A stretch of 64,000 bases of DNA from Cellulomonas avistercoris (GCF_014836445.1 NZ_JACSQV010000010.1:62001-126000), one strand, 5' to 3'. Counted from the stretch's first letter, positions 10,024 through 18,341 are shown. Notes: generated from the sequence alone by a model not told the origin. Numbers and translations are program-made.

Positions 10024-10108
10024 CGGCCCCCGCCGCAGCGGGTGCCGGGGCACCCGCTCGGGTGCCCGCAGCGATGCAACACCGCTGCGGACCGCGGGGA
10101 GCCGGTCC
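10024..10108 (-). promoter_or_regulatory. Highly structured kdp leader RNA with alternative folds
   Basis: On the kdp mRNA strand this region can form a closing stem (bases 10094-10104 with 10024-10033, one bulge). It would enclose an 8-bp hairpin (10066-10073 with 10083-10090) and a 9-bp inverted repeat (10048-10056 with 10059-10067, 2-nt centre). A competing 6-bp hairpin (10089-10094 with 10103-10108) uses part of the closing stem, so the folds exclude each other. Downstream, the GGAG of the first small ORF sits in the loop of a 5-bp stem. This resembles a riboswitch or attenuator, but no known class was recognised. Confidence 0.5.
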
Positions 10109-10149
10109 TCACGGAACCCATACGCCGAGGGCCCGACCCCTGACGCCTC

Positions 10150-10171
10150 CCTGACGCCGCGTCGCGTCAGG
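10150..10171. promoter_or_regulatory. 8-bp hairpin between the BASS transporter gene and the kdp leader
   Basis: Bases 10150-10157 and 10164-10171 form a perfect inverted repeat with a 6-nt spacer. It lies after the minus-strand transporter stop and before the kdp leader, so it could terminate the former or act as an operator for the latter. No U-tract follows. Confidence 0.35.
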
Positions 10172-10276
10172 CGCTGCCGAGGGTCCGCACCGTGAGCCGC
10201 AGGGCGACGCTCCGCGGGCACCGGTCGGGCGCGGCGACGACCTCGCGGACGCGCGGCGCGCCCAGCCCGCGCGCGG

Positions 10277-11254
10277 TCAGGCGGGGTCGGTGGCCGCGCG
10301 CGCCAGACGGCGGGCCAGGACCGCGCAGACGACGATCTGCAGCTGGTGGAAGGCGATGACCGGCAGCGCGACGCTCGCCGCGACCGCGGGCGCGAACAGC
10401 ACCGCCGCCATCGGCAGCCCCGTCGCCGCCGACTTCTTCGACCCGCACATCAGCAGCGCGACGCGGTCGCCGCGATCGAGGCCGAGGCGCCCGCCGCCCC
10501 ACCACGTCAGCGCGAGCATCGCGGCGAGCACGACGCCGCACACGACCAGCAGCGCCACGAACGTCCCGACCGTGAGGTCGCTCCAGGCACCCTCGGACTG
10601 CGCCTCGCTGACGGCCGTGAACACGACCAGCAGGATCGTCGCGCGGTCCGTGACCTTGGTGAGCCTGCCGTGCCGCCGCAGCCACCCGCCGATCCACGGC
10701 TGCACGCACTGGCCGACGACGAACGGCAGCAGGAGCTGCACGAGGATCCCCGTCACCGCGCTGCCGTCGAGCCCCGCACCGGTCGCACCCAGCAGCACCG
10801 CGACCAGCAGCGGCGTCAGCAGCACGCCCAGCACGTTGGAGATCGTCGCGCCCGTGATCGCCCCCGCGACGTTGCCGCGCGCGATCGACGTCATGACGAC
10901 CGACGACTGCACGGTCGACGGCAGCACCGACAGGTAGAGCAGACCACGACGCAGGTCGGGGTCGAGCACCGCGTCGGGCAGCAGCTGGACGGCGAGGCCC
11001 AGCAGCGGGAACACCAGGTAGGTGGCGGCGAGCATCGACCCCTGCAGCCGGAACCGCCGCAGCCCGTCGACGACCTCGCGGGTGGGCATGCGGGCGCCGT
11101 AGAGGAAGAACAGCAGGACGATCGCGCCCGTGCGCACGGCGTCCAGGCCTGCCGCGACCCCGTCGGGGACGGGCACGAGCAGCGCCAGGACGAGGACGCC
11201 CAGGATCATCGCGGTGAGCGGGTCGAGCCACCGCAGCCAGGTCGGTGTCCTCAT
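10277..11254 (-). CDS. Bile acid:sodium symporter-like (BASS/SBF-like) transporter
   Basis: This 325-residue protein has nine to ten hydrophobic segments and matches the SBF-like group (YfeH type) within the BASS superfamily. Telling segments are FFLYGARMP, SVLPSTVQSSVVMTSIARGN and LLMCGSKKSAATGLP, the last being characteristic of YfeH-like proteins. The substrate is unknown; members are usually annotated as organic-anion/Na+ symporters. ATG 11254 precedes the first membrane segment; the frame is open 80 codons further upstream, but that part is Arg/Pro-rich and looks non-coding. It stands alone between kdp and the hydrolase gene. Confidence 0.85.
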   Translation of the reverse strand: MRTPTWLRWLDPLTAMILGVLVLALLVPVPDGVAAGLDAVRTGAIVLLFFLYGARMPTREVVDGLRRFRLQGSMLAATYLVFPLLGLAVQLLPDAVLDPDLRRGLLYLSVLPSTVQSSVVMTSIARGNVAGAITGATISNVLGVLLTPLLVAVLLGATGAGLDGSAVTGILVQLLLPFVVGQCVQPWIGGWLRRHGRLTKVTDRATILLVVFTAVSEAQSEGAWSDLTVGTFVALLVVCGVVLAAMLALTWWGGGRLGLDRGDRVALLMCGSKKSAATGLPMAAVLFAPAVAASVALPVIAFHQLQIVVCAVLARRLARAATDPA

Positions 11255-11409
11255 GCCGGACGACGGCGGGCGCGGCGGAGCGGCTTCACGGGCACATCTT
11301 CGCTCACGCGCGCACCCGTCCGGTGCGACGTCCGGCCGCTCGGGTGTCACCGCGCTCGTCGTCTCCGCCTGCGCCGCGGTGGGCTCGCGGGACGGACGTC
11401 GTCGGAGGA

Positions 11410-12231
11410 TCAGGCCGGGCGTCCCCCGCCGGCGTGCTCCAGCGCCCACGTCAGCGCGTGGTCGGCGACCGCCTCCCAACCGGGGGCCGCGCACGTCCAG
11501 TGGTCACGCCCGGGGAAGGCGTGGAAGTCCGTGAGCGCCGGCGAGGCGCCCCAGTGCCGGGCGTTCGACCTGTTCACGCTCGCGGGCATGATGTGGTCCT
11601 CCTCCCCCGCCAGGAAGAGCAGCGGCGCGCGGTCGCCCGCGTAGTCGACCCACGTCTCCTGACGTCCGGGCGTGAAGTTGGCCAGCAGCCCGTACGCCCA
11701 GATCCACGCGCCGGGAGCGGGGATCGCGTACCGCTCCCATGCCGCGCGCGAGTCCTCCGCGCTCAGCGTGTTGGCGAACGCGTAGTGGAACTCCTCGGGC
11801 GTGAAGCCGACCGCGCGATGCCGCGACGCGGGGTTGCGCAGGGCCGGGAACAGCGAGCGGGCCTGCGACAGCGGCGTGACGTGCACCCCCTCGGGCGGTG
11901 CGGAGTCGATGACCACCCCGGCGGCACCGAGGCCCCGGGCGAGCAGCAGCTGCGTGAGGGTCCCGCCGAACGAGTGGCCCATGATGATCGGCGGCGCGTC
12001 GAGGGACTCGATGACACCCGCCAGGTGGTCGACCGTGTCGGGGACGGTCAGCCCGGCGATGACCTCGGGGTTCTCCCGCAGCGCCTCCACCTCGATCTCG
12101 AACCCCGGGTAGGACGGGGTCAGGACCCGCAGGCCCTTGCTCTCGTAGTACGGGACCCACTGCTCCCAGCTGCGGGGGGTCATCCACAGTCCGTGCACGA
12201 GCACGACCGTGTCGGGGGCTTGGTTCGTCAT
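11410..12231 (-). CDS. Alpha/beta hydrolase
   Basis: This 273-residue protein has an alpha/beta-hydrolase fold. The oxyanion-loop motif VLVHGLW is at 10-16, the nucleophile elbow GHSFGG holds S87, and D212 (GEEDHIMP) and H244 (GRDHW) complete the triad. No signal peptide is visible, so it is probably cytoplasmic. The substrate cannot be told; similar proteins act as esterases or lipases, and haloperoxidase-like members are related. It starts at ATG 12231; the frame runs 79 codons upstream through low-complexity sequence that is unlikely to be coding. Confidence 0.85.
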   Translation of the reverse strand: MTNQAPDTVVLVHGLWMTPRSWEQWVPYYESKGLRVLTPSYPGFEIEVEALRENPEVIAGLTVPDTVDHLAGVIESLDAPPIIMGHSFGGTLTQLLLARGLGAAGVVIDSAPPEGVHVTPLSQARSLFPALRNPASRHRAVGFTPEEFHYAFANTLSAEDSRAAWERYAIPAPGAWIWAYGLLANFTPGRQETWVDYAGDRAPLLFLAGEEDHIMPASVNRSNARHWGASPALTDFHAFPGRDHWTCAAPGWEAVADHALTWALEHAGGGRPA

Positions 12232-12581
12232 GGCGCAGTCCTCTCCGGCGTCGATGGTCACGAGCAGGTGCGAGGTGCGCGGCCGGGGTGCGAGGGCCGC
12301 AGGCGTGCGCCGCCGGGTATGCCCGGTACGACGGGCCGTGGGACGACTATCCAGGGGTGCCGCCGGGGTGTCCAGACCCGACGCCGCGCCCCTCAGGCCG
12401 CCCACCTCCTCCCGCATGACGCGACGCGGCGTCGTCGAGACCGGGCCCGCTCGTCGTACCGGTCTCACGGGACGACCGAGGCCGGTCTCGGCGAGGCCGG
12501 CTCCCCCGTCATGGACCGCCGTCGCCTAACCTGGGGGCGCACCCGAGAAAGGACCCGGGCGGCACGCGCCGCCCGACCCCC
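12232..12581. other. 350-nt divergent intergenic region
   Basis: This region separates the minus-strand hydrolase from the plus-strand exonuclease gene. No supported ORF was seen. It contains a degenerate copy of the GAGACCGG hairpin repeat (12431-12490). The GAAAGGACCC sequence just before 12582 is the likely ribosome-binding region of the exonuclease. Confidence 0.6.
12431..12490. repeat. GAGACCGG dispersed hairpin repeat, copy 1 (degenerate)
   Basis: GAGACCGG at 12437-12444 is followed by its complement CCGGTCTC at 12459-12466 and again within 12481-12490. It shares the outer motif of the copies near 18342 and 27638, but here the arms are shorter and the right arm is duplicated. It lies between divergent genes, so a simple terminator role does not fit this copy. 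Confidence 0.55.
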
Positions 12582-13622
12582 ATGACGAAGACCCTCCTGG
12601 CCGTCGACGGCAACTCCCTGCTCCACCGCTCGTTCCACGCACTGGCGGGCTCGCAGCTGCGCACCCGTGACGGGCAGCCCACGTGGGCCGTCAAGGGCGC
12701 GCTGTCGCAGATCCTCGGGGCGGTCGACCGGGTGGCCGCCGACGCCGTCGTCATCGGGTTCGACGACGCGGCCGGCAACGAGCGCAAGGTCGCGCACCCC
12801 CACTACAAGGCGCACCGCACCGAGAAGCACGCCGACCTGGTCACGCAGCTCTCGCTCGCGGTCGACGTCTTCTGGTCCGCGGGCCTGCACGTCGTGATCC
12901 CCGACGGCCTCGAGGCCGACGACGTCCTGGCCTCGGCCGCCTCCACGGCGACGGCCGAGGGCTGGCACACCGTCGTGTGCACGTCCGACCGCGACGCGTT
13001 CGCGCTGGTCACGGAGACGACGTCGGTGCTGCGGATCATCAACGGCGGCGTCGAGGCCTCCCCCGTGCTCAACCCGGAGCGGCTGCGCATCCTGCTCGGC
13101 ATCGACCCCTGGCAGTACCGCCAGTACGCGGCGATGCGCGGGGACGCGTCGGACAACCTCACGGGCATCCGCGGCATCGGCGAGAAGACGGGCGTCGCGC
13201 TGCTCAACGCCTTCGGGTCCGTCGAGGCCGCCTTCGCCGACATCGACACCAACGACGGCGCCCGCGTCGCCGAGGTGCTCGGCAAGGCGTGCGTCAAGAA
13301 GCTCGCGGACCCCGACGGGCGCGCGGCGTTCTGGCAGAACGTCGAGCTCATGACGATGCGCACGGACCTGGACCTCGAGACGGACCTGGCCGCGGGCACA
13401 GGCCCGGGGGTGCTGCCGCTGGACCCGCAGGCGCTGCACGATGCGTTGGCCCGGGTCGAGTTCCACTCGCTGCAGTGGCTGGCGGCGCGTGTGCTGGCCG
13501 GAGCCGCCGCGGACGCGCCCCGCGAGGCCGTGACACGGGCCCCGGCCCCCGTCCGCGAACCCGTGACCGTCACGGCGGCCGTCGTGGACACCGAGGACGA
13601 GGACGACCTGACGCTGTTCTGA
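12582..13622 (+). CDS. 5'-3' exonuclease of the PolA N-terminal (FEN) type
   Basis: This 346-residue protein is a stand-alone flap endonuclease/5'-3' exonuclease acting on DNA or RNA-DNA flaps. It begins LLAVDGNSLLHRSFHA, with the metal-binding D9. The acidic cluster EADDVLAS, the TSDRDAFALV motif and the helix-hairpin-helix GIRGIGEKTG follow in the usual order. The region after about residue 300 is a short acidic, disordered tail. There is no polymerase domain. The start ATG lies in a good context after GAAAGGACCC. It is probably monocistronic. Confidence 0.92.
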   Translation: MTKTLLAVDGNSLLHRSFHALAGSQLRTRDGQPTWAVKGALSQILGAVDRVAADAVVIGFDDAAGNERKVAHPHYKAHRTEKHADLVTQLSLAVDVFWSAGLHVVIPDGLEADDVLASAASTATAEGWHTVVCTSDRDAFALVTETTSVLRIINGGVEASPVLNPERLRILLGIDPWQYRQYAAMRGDASDNLTGIRGIGEKTGVALLNAFGSVEAAFADIDTNDGARVAEVLGKACVKKLADPDGRAAFWQNVELMTMRTDLDLETDLAAGTGPGVLPLDPQALHDALARVEFHSLQWLAARVLAGAAADAPREAVTRAPAPVREPVTVTAAVVDTEDEDDLTLF

Positions 13623-13697
13623 GCGAGGACCCCGTGCCACCCGCAACGCCGCGCTTCCTCGTGTCGTGACGGAGGCGGTCCCGGTGCAGGATGCAGC

Positions 13698-14633
13698 ATG
13701 AGGACCTTCACCCTGCCGGGGACCGACGTCGTCGCTCCCAACGTCGTGCTCGGGCTCATGCGGATCGCCGAGAAGTCGGACGACGAGATCCGTGAGCTCG
13801 TGCGCACCGCCCGGGACGCGGGCATCGACTTCGTCGACCACGCCGACGTCTACGGCCGCGAGATGCACGAGTGCGAGCGCCGGTTCGCCGACGCGATGCA
13901 GCTCACGCCGTCGCAGCGGGACGAGCTGACGATCCAGACCAAGTGCGGGATCGTGCGCGAGGGGCCGTACTTCGACTTCTCGTACGAGCACATCGTGGCG
14001 TCGGTCGAGGGCTCGCTGCAGGCCCTGCGGACCGACCACGTCGACGTCCTGCTGCTGCACCGCCCGGACGCTCTCGTCGAGCCGGACGAGGTGGCGCGGG
14101 CGTTCGACGAGCTCGAGGCCGCGGGCAAGGTGCGGGCGTTCGGCGTCTCCAACCACACGCCGCGGCAGATCGAGCTGCTCAAGCGGTCCGTGCGCCAGCC
14201 GATCGTGGCCAACCAGCTGCAGCTGTCGATCACGCACGCCGCGCTGGTCGCCCAGGGCGTCGCCGGGAACATGGTGGCGGAGGACCAGTCCGTCACCCGG
14301 GACGGCGGTGGCCTGCTCGACTACTGCCGCCTGAACGACATCACCGTGCAGGCCTGGTCGCCGTTCCAGGCCGGGTTCTTCACGGGCACCTTCCTCGGGT
14401 CGGCCGAGTACCCCGAGCTCAACGCCGTCATCGACCGGCTCGCCGCCCGGTACGACGTGCCCCCGATCGCGATCGCCACGGCGTGGATCACGCGGCACCC
14501 CGCCCAGATGCAGGTCGTGCTCGGCACCACCACCCCCGAGCGGGTCGCCGGCGCGGCCCTCGGGTCGGACCTGCCGCTGACCCGGGCCGAGTGGTACGAG
14601 CTGTTCCGCGCTGCAGGGCACATCGTCCCCTGA
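13698..14633 (+). CDS. Aldo/keto reductase (YdhF-like)
   Basis: This 311-residue NADPH-dependent oxidoreductase has a TIM-barrel layout. The catalytic tetrad is visible as D47, Y52 (DHADVYG), K82 (QTKCG) and H121 (LLLHRPD). The cofactor-binding C-terminal part ends with ITRHPAQMQVVLGTTTPERV. It resembles E. coli YdhF by the DHADVYG segment. The physiological substrate is unknown. A strong hairpin follows the stop. Confidence 0.9.
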   Translation: MRTFTLPGTDVVAPNVVLGLMRIAEKSDDEIRELVRTARDAGIDFVDHADVYGREMHECERRFADAMQLTPSQRDELTIQTKCGIVREGPYFDFSYEHIVASVEGSLQALRTDHVDVLLLHRPDALVEPDEVARAFDELEAAGKVRAFGVSNHTPRQIELLKRSVRQPIVANQLQLSITHAALVAQGVAGNMVAEDQSVTRDGGGLLDYCRLNDITVQAWSPFQAGFFTGTFLGSAEYPELNAVIDRLAARYDVPPIAIATAWITRHPAQMQVVLGTTTPERVAGAALGSDLPLTRAEWYELFRAAGHIVP

Positions 14634-14645
14634 CCGGTACGTGCA

Positions 14646-14682
14646 CGTCGGCCGCACAGGGCACCTGCCCGTGCGGCCGACG
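14646..14682 (+). terminator. Hairpin terminator after the aldo/keto reductase gene
   Basis: Bases 14646-14657 and 14671-14682 form a perfect 12-bp stem with a 13-nt loop, starting 12 nt after the stop codon. There is no U-tract. Confidence 0.65.
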
Positions 14683-14852
14683 CGCGTCACGGTTCGTCCC
14701 CGGATGCCCGTCCGCGTCACACGGCCGTGACGTGGCGGCGCGCTGCGTCACCTCGCCGTCATCCGCCGGAGCCGTCCACGAAACCCGTCGTTCCTAGCGT
14801 TCGTCGCGGCGCAGCGATCCCCGGTGCGCCGAGCACGAGTGAGGAACGAACG

Positions 14853-15254
14853 ATGACACAGCGTGAACTGATCGCCCCCGACGAGATGAAGCACCTCGTC
14901 GAGCGCTTCAACTACTCCCCCGCCGTCAAGGTCGGCAACCTGCTCTTCGCCGCCGGGCAGGTCGGGCGGGACGCGGACATGAACGTCATCGACTCGAGCC
15001 TCGAGGACCACATCGTCGCCGCCTGGGAGAACGTCGGCAAGGTGCTCGCCGCCGCGGGCGCGTCGTACGAGGACATCGTCGAGATGACGACCTTCCACGT
15101 CGACCTCCAGGAGCAGCTGCCGCTGTTCCTCGAGATCAAGGACCGCTACATCCCGCGCACGGCCGTCCCGCCGGCGTGGACCGCGATCGGCATCACCGAG
15201 CTGACGTTCCCCAAGCAGCTCGTCGAGATCAAGGTCGTCGCGCTGGTGCCGTGA
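14853..15254 (+). CDS. RidA/YjgF/UK114-family deaminase
   Basis: This 133-residue protein belongs to the RidA superfamily, which hydrolyses reactive enamine/imine intermediates to ketoacids. It shows the family landmarks FAAGQVGRD, a VGKVLAAAGASYEDIVEMTTFHVD segment and a C-terminal LVEIKVVALVP; the PPAWTAIGITELTFP segment stands where RidA has PARSTV-like residues, and no matching catalytic arginine is evident there. It may therefore belong to a non-RidA subgroup. ATG 14853 follows GAGGAAC. It has its own terminator hairpin. Confidence 0.85.
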   Translation: MTQRELIAPDEMKHLVERFNYSPAVKVGNLLFAAGQVGRDADMNVIDSSLEDHIVAAWENVGKVLAAAGASYEDIVEMTTFHVDLQEQLPLFLEIKDRYIPRTAVPPAWTAIGITELTFPKQLVEIKVVALVP

Positions 15255-15268
15255 GCGAGAGGGACCTC

Positions 15269-15307
15269 GGCTGAGCCCGACCTGCCGCCCGGCGGTCGGG
15301 CTCAGCC
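15269..15307 (+). terminator. Hairpin terminator after the RidA-family gene
   Basis: Bases 15269-15282 and 15294-15307 form a perfect 14-bp inverted repeat with an 11-nt loop, 15 nt after the stop codon. It probably isolates the RidA-family gene from the toxin-antitoxin pair downstream. Confidence 0.7.
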
Positions 15308-15352
15308 GCGCGCGCCGCGAGGCGTCCGTGATGCGGTGATACCGTGATGCAC

Positions 15353-15571
15353 ATGAGGACGACGCTGGAGATCGACGACCGGGTGCTGGCCGCCGCGCGC
15401 GCGATCGCCGAGCAGCAGAACGTGTCGATCGGACGGGCGGTCTCCGACCTCGCACAGCGTGCCCTCGAGGGCACGGCGCCCGCGTCGACCGTCCGCGGGT
15501 TCCCGGTCTTCCACGGCCCCGCGGGTCACGTGATCACCGACGAGCTGGTCGCCGAGCACCGTGACGACTGA
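15353..15571 (+). CDS. VapB-like antitoxin
   Basis: This 72-residue protein starts RTTLEIDDRVLAAARAIAEQ after its methionine, the standard ribbon-helix-helix N-terminus of VapB antitoxins, and ends in a short acidic toxin-binding tail. It would bind the PIN toxin encoded just downstream and repress the shared promoter. In-frame alternative starts lie at 15344 and 15347. The downstream gene overlaps it by 11 nt, as usual for such pairs. Confidence 0.85.
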   Translation: MRTTLEIDDRVLAAARAIAEQQNVSIGRAVSDLAQRALEGTAPASTVRGFPVFHGPAGHVITDELVAEHRDD

Positions 15572-16001
15572 GACCTGCTACCTGCTCGACGTGAACGTCC
15601 TCCTCGCGCTCGCCGCCGATGCGCACGTCCACCACGGCGCCGCGCACCGGTGGTTCGCCGGAGTCACGTCGTGGGCCACGACACCGGTCACCGAGTCCGC
15701 GTTCGTGCGCCTGCTGTCCAACCCGGCGGTCGCCGGACGGGCGATCCTCCCGGTCGAGGCCGTCGCGGCGCTGCGCCAGATGCGGACGGTCCCGGGTCAC
15801 CGCTTCGTGCCGGACGACGCCTCGTTCGTCGATGCCACGATCGACCTCACACGGATGGTCGGCCCGCGCCAGGTCACCGACTACCACCTCGTCGAGCTCG
15901 CGAAGCGCACCGGGAGCACGCTCGCGACGCTCGACGCGAAGCTCCGTCGCTCGCTCCACCCGGCCGACACCCACCTCGTGAGCATCGTCCCGGCGGCCTG
16001 A
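15561..16001 (+). CDS. VapC-like PIN-domain ribonuclease toxin
   Basis: This 146-residue PIN-domain protein is probably a site-specific endoribonuclease neutralised by the antitoxin upstream. The four acidic metal ligands are visible as D10 (LLDVNVLL), E45 (TPVTESAF), D107 (VTDYHL) and D125 (LATLDAKL). It starts at GTG inside the antitoxin gene, so translation is coupled. All catalytic residues are intact, so the toxin looks active. The RNA target cannot be predicted. Confidence 0.88.
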   Translation: MTTETCYLLDVNVLLALAADAHVHHGAAHRWFAGVTSWATTPVTESAFVRLLSNPAVAGRAILPVEAVAALRQMRTVPGHRFVPDDASFVDATIDLTRMVGPRQVTDYHLVELAKRTGSTLATLDAKLRRSLHPADTHLVSIVPAA

Positions 16002-16039
16002 GACCGACCGGACGCCCCGACCCACCGGGTCGACACGTC

Positions 16040-16720
16040 CTATCCGCTGCAGGCGCCGGCGAAGTACTCCGTCAGCCCCGACCGCACCCGCAGGTAGAGC
16101 GATCGGACCGGCACCGCCTCACCCCGCTCGGCGCGGCGCGCCCACTCGTCGTACGCCAGGCGCACGGCGGTGCCGATCGCGGTGACCACGATGCGGGCCT
16201 GCAGCTCGTCGACGTCGGCGGGGTCGCCGGCGTGCAGCACGATGGTCGTGAGCTCGTGCACCTGCTCGTCCTCGCGGGCGAGGGCGCGGGCCAGCAGGCT
16301 CGGGTCGGCGAGGACGAGGCGACGCACCCGCAGGACGCGGGCGTGACTCTCGGGCGGCTCGGCGTCGAAGGCGTCGATGTGCGCGAGGTAGGCCTGCTCG
16401 ATCGCCCGGATGACGGTGGGGGGCGTCTGGTCGACGGCGCGCACGCTCGCGACGAGCCGTTCCACCGCGTCGTCGTCGACGAAGAGGGCGTTCTCCTTCG
16501 TCCCCGCGTGGCGGTAGAAGGTGCGCGGGGCGATGCCGGCGGCCTCGGCGATGGCCTCGACGCTCGTGGCCGGGACGCCCTGGCGCTCGAAGAGGTCGAG
16601 GGCGGCGTCGGCGATAGCGCGGCGGGTCTCGCGACGGCGGTGCTCGCGCAGGCCGCAGTCGGCGTCCGGGCCGTCGGGGACGACGTGCGGGCCGCGCTGC
16701 CGGTCGTCCACGTCGAGCAT
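16040..16720 (-). CDS. TetR-family transcriptional repressor
   Basis: This 226-residue repressor has the TetR helix-turn-helix at about residues 28-75: ETRRAIADAALDLF, then VEAIAEAAGIAPRTFYRHA. The C-terminal ligand domain is variable. The start at ATG 16720 is preferred because GAGGA lies seven bases upstream; more upstream starts (16750, 16786) would lie inside or beyond the palindromic operator. It is divergent from an MFS pump gene and probably represses it until the pump substrate binds. Confidence 0.88.
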   Translation of the reverse strand: MLDVDDRQRGPHVVPDGPDADCGLREHRRRETRRAIADAALDLFERQGVPATSVEAIAEAAGIAPRTFYRHAGTKENALFVDDDAVERLVASVRAVDQTPPTVIRAIEQAYLAHIDAFDAEPPESHARVLRVRRLVLADPSLLARALAREDEQVHELTTIVLHAGDPADVDELQARIVVTAIGTAVRLAYDEWARRAERGEAVPVRSLYLRVRSGLTEYFAGACSG

Positions 16721-16748
16721 CCGCACATCCTCGCACCCCACGCGACTC

Positions 16749-16765
16749 ATGGCAGTCACTGCCAT
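16749..16765. promoter_or_regulatory. Palindromic operator in the tetR/MFS divergent promoter
   Basis: ATGGCAG-TCA-CTGCCAT is a perfect 7-bp inverted repeat with a 3-nt centre. It directly abuts a -10-like TATACT (16765-16770) that could serve the MFS gene. The position between divergent regulator and pump genes strongly suggests the TetR-type operator. Confidence 0.7.
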
Positions 16766-16839
16766 ATACTCGTCCGCCGGGCGCACGCAGCTCCTCCAGG
16801 AACGCCGTCCGCGACCCCTCCCCCTGACAGAGAGACCTC

Positions 16840-18321
16840 ATGACGCTCGAGCACGACCTGCGGCCCACCCCGCCCGCCACCCCGGACGGGACCCCGGCGG
16901 TCCGCACCCGCCCCGTGATCGCGCTGCTCGTGGCCTCCGCGTTCGTCGTCATCCTCAACGAGACGATCATGGGCGTCGCCCTGCCCCGGCTCATGGTCGA
17001 CCTCGACGTGACCGCCGCGACGGCGCAGTGGCTGACCACGGGCTTCCTGCTCACGATGGCGATCGTCATCCCGTGCACCGGCTACCTGCTGGCCCGGTTC
17101 CCGCTGCGGGGGCTGTTCTTCACGGCGATGTCGCTGTTCTCCGCCGGCACCCTCGTCGCGGCGCTCGCCCCGGGCTTCGAGATGCTGCTCGCCGGGCGCG
17201 TGGTCCAGGCCTCGGGCACCGCGATCATGATGCCGCTGCTGTTCACCACCGTGCTCAACGTCGTGCCGGCCACCCACCGCGGCCGCATGATGGGCGTCAT
17301 CTCCATCGTCATCGCCGTCGCCCCGGCGATCGGCCCGACGGTCGCCGGCGCGATCCTGTCCGCGCTGGACTGGCGGTGGATGTTCTGGCTGGTGCTGCCG
17401 ATCGCCCTGCTCGCGATCGCGCTCGGCGCGGTGTGGGTGCGCAACGTCACCGAGACCTCGGCGGCCTCCTTCGACCTGCCCTCGGCGGTGCTCGCCGCCC
17501 TCGGCTTCGGCGGCCTGATCTACGGCCTCAGCCTCGTCGGCGAGTCGGCGTCGGGCCACGCCCCTGTCGCACCCGGGGTCCCGTTCGTGGTCGGCGTCGT
17601 CGCGCTCGGAGTGTTCGTGCGGCGCCAGCTGTCGTTGCAGCGGACCGACTCCGCCTTCCTCGACCTGCGCACGTTCACGTCGCGGTCCTTCAGCCTCGCC
17701 GTGGTGCTCGTCGTCGTCGTGATGTCGGCCCTGTTCGGGTCGCTCATCCTGCTGCCGCTGTACCTGCAGCAGGCGCTCGCGCTCGACACCCTGACCGTCG
17801 GGCTGATGATGCTCCCCGGCGGCGTCCTCATGGGTGTCATCGCCCCGGTCGTCGGTGCCCTGTTCGACCGCTACGGGCCGCGGCCGCTGGTCCTGCCGGG
17901 CATGGTCGTCGCCGCAGCCGCGCTGTGGGGCATGACGACGTTCGACCTCGACACGCCGATCTGGTGGATCGTCGCCGTGCAGATGACCCTCAACCTGGGC
18001 CTCGGCTTCGTCTTCACGCCCCTGCTGACCTCGGCGCTCGGGTCGCTGCCGCGCTCGCTGTACTCCCACGGCAGTGCGATCACGAGCACCCTGCAGCAGG
18101 TCGCCGGCGCCGCCGGCACCGCCCTGTTCGTCACGCTCATGTCGGTCGGGGCCGCCGGTGCGGCGGCCACGGGCGCGGGGCCGGCGGAGGCGATGGCCGA
18201 CGGCGTGCACCGCGCGTTCGTGGTCGGCGCGGTCATCGCCAGCGTGGCCGTCGTGCTGACGCTCTTCGTCCGCAAGCCCGCCGAGGTCGACGGGCCGGCT
18301 CCCGAGCACGTCGGCCACTAG
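16840..18321 (+). CDS. MFS drug exporter of the DHA2 (EmrB/QacA) family
   Basis: This 493-residue protein has about 14 predicted membrane segments, the DHA2 layout. Family motifs include ETIMGVALPRLMVDL in segment 1, TGFLLTMAIVIPCTGYLL, GRVVQASGTAIMMPLLFT (motif C-like region) and AIGPTVAGAIL. It probably exports a hydrophobic or antibiotic-like compound by proton antiport. The divergent TetR repressor and the operator between them suggest induction by a substrate. The protein ends with a short charged cytoplasmic tail. Confidence 0.9.
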   Translation: MTLEHDLRPTPPATPDGTPAVRTRPVIALLVASAFVVILNETIMGVALPRLMVDLDVTAATAQWLTTGFLLTMAIVIPCTGYLLARFPLRGLFFTAMSLFSAGTLVAALAPGFEMLLAGRVVQASGTAIMMPLLFTTVLNVVPATHRGRMMGVISIVIAVAPAIGPTVAGAILSALDWRWMFWLVLPIALLAIALGAVWVRNVTETSAASFDLPSAVLAALGFGGLIYGLSLVGESASGHAPVAPGVPFVVGVVALGVFVRRQLSLQRTDSAFLDLRTFTSRSFSLAVVLVVVVMSALFGSLILLPLYLQQALALDTLTVGLMMLPGGVLMGVIAPVVGALFDRYGPRPLVLPGMVVAAAALWGMTTFDLDTPIWWIVAVQMTLNLGLGFVFTPLLTSALGSLPRSLYSHGSAITSTLQQVAGAAGTALFVTLMSVGAAGAAATGAGPAEAMADGVHRAFVVGAVIASVAVVLTLFVRKPAEVDGPAPEHVGH

Positions 18322-18341
18322 GTCGACCCAGCGGCCTCGTC

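Noticed and set aside
10014..10160. A ydaO-type c-di-AMP riboswitch before kdp
   Set aside because: The region is structured, but I could not find the conserved ydaO sequence blocks; it is reported only as an unclassified leader.
14715..14732. CGTCAC-N6-GTGACG palindrome upstream of the RidA-family gene
   Set aside because: It could be an operator but is short and matches no known factor; not listed as a feature.
15309..15352. A promoter/operator for the VapBC pair
   Set aside because: Only a short weak inverted pattern is visible, not enough to define an operator.
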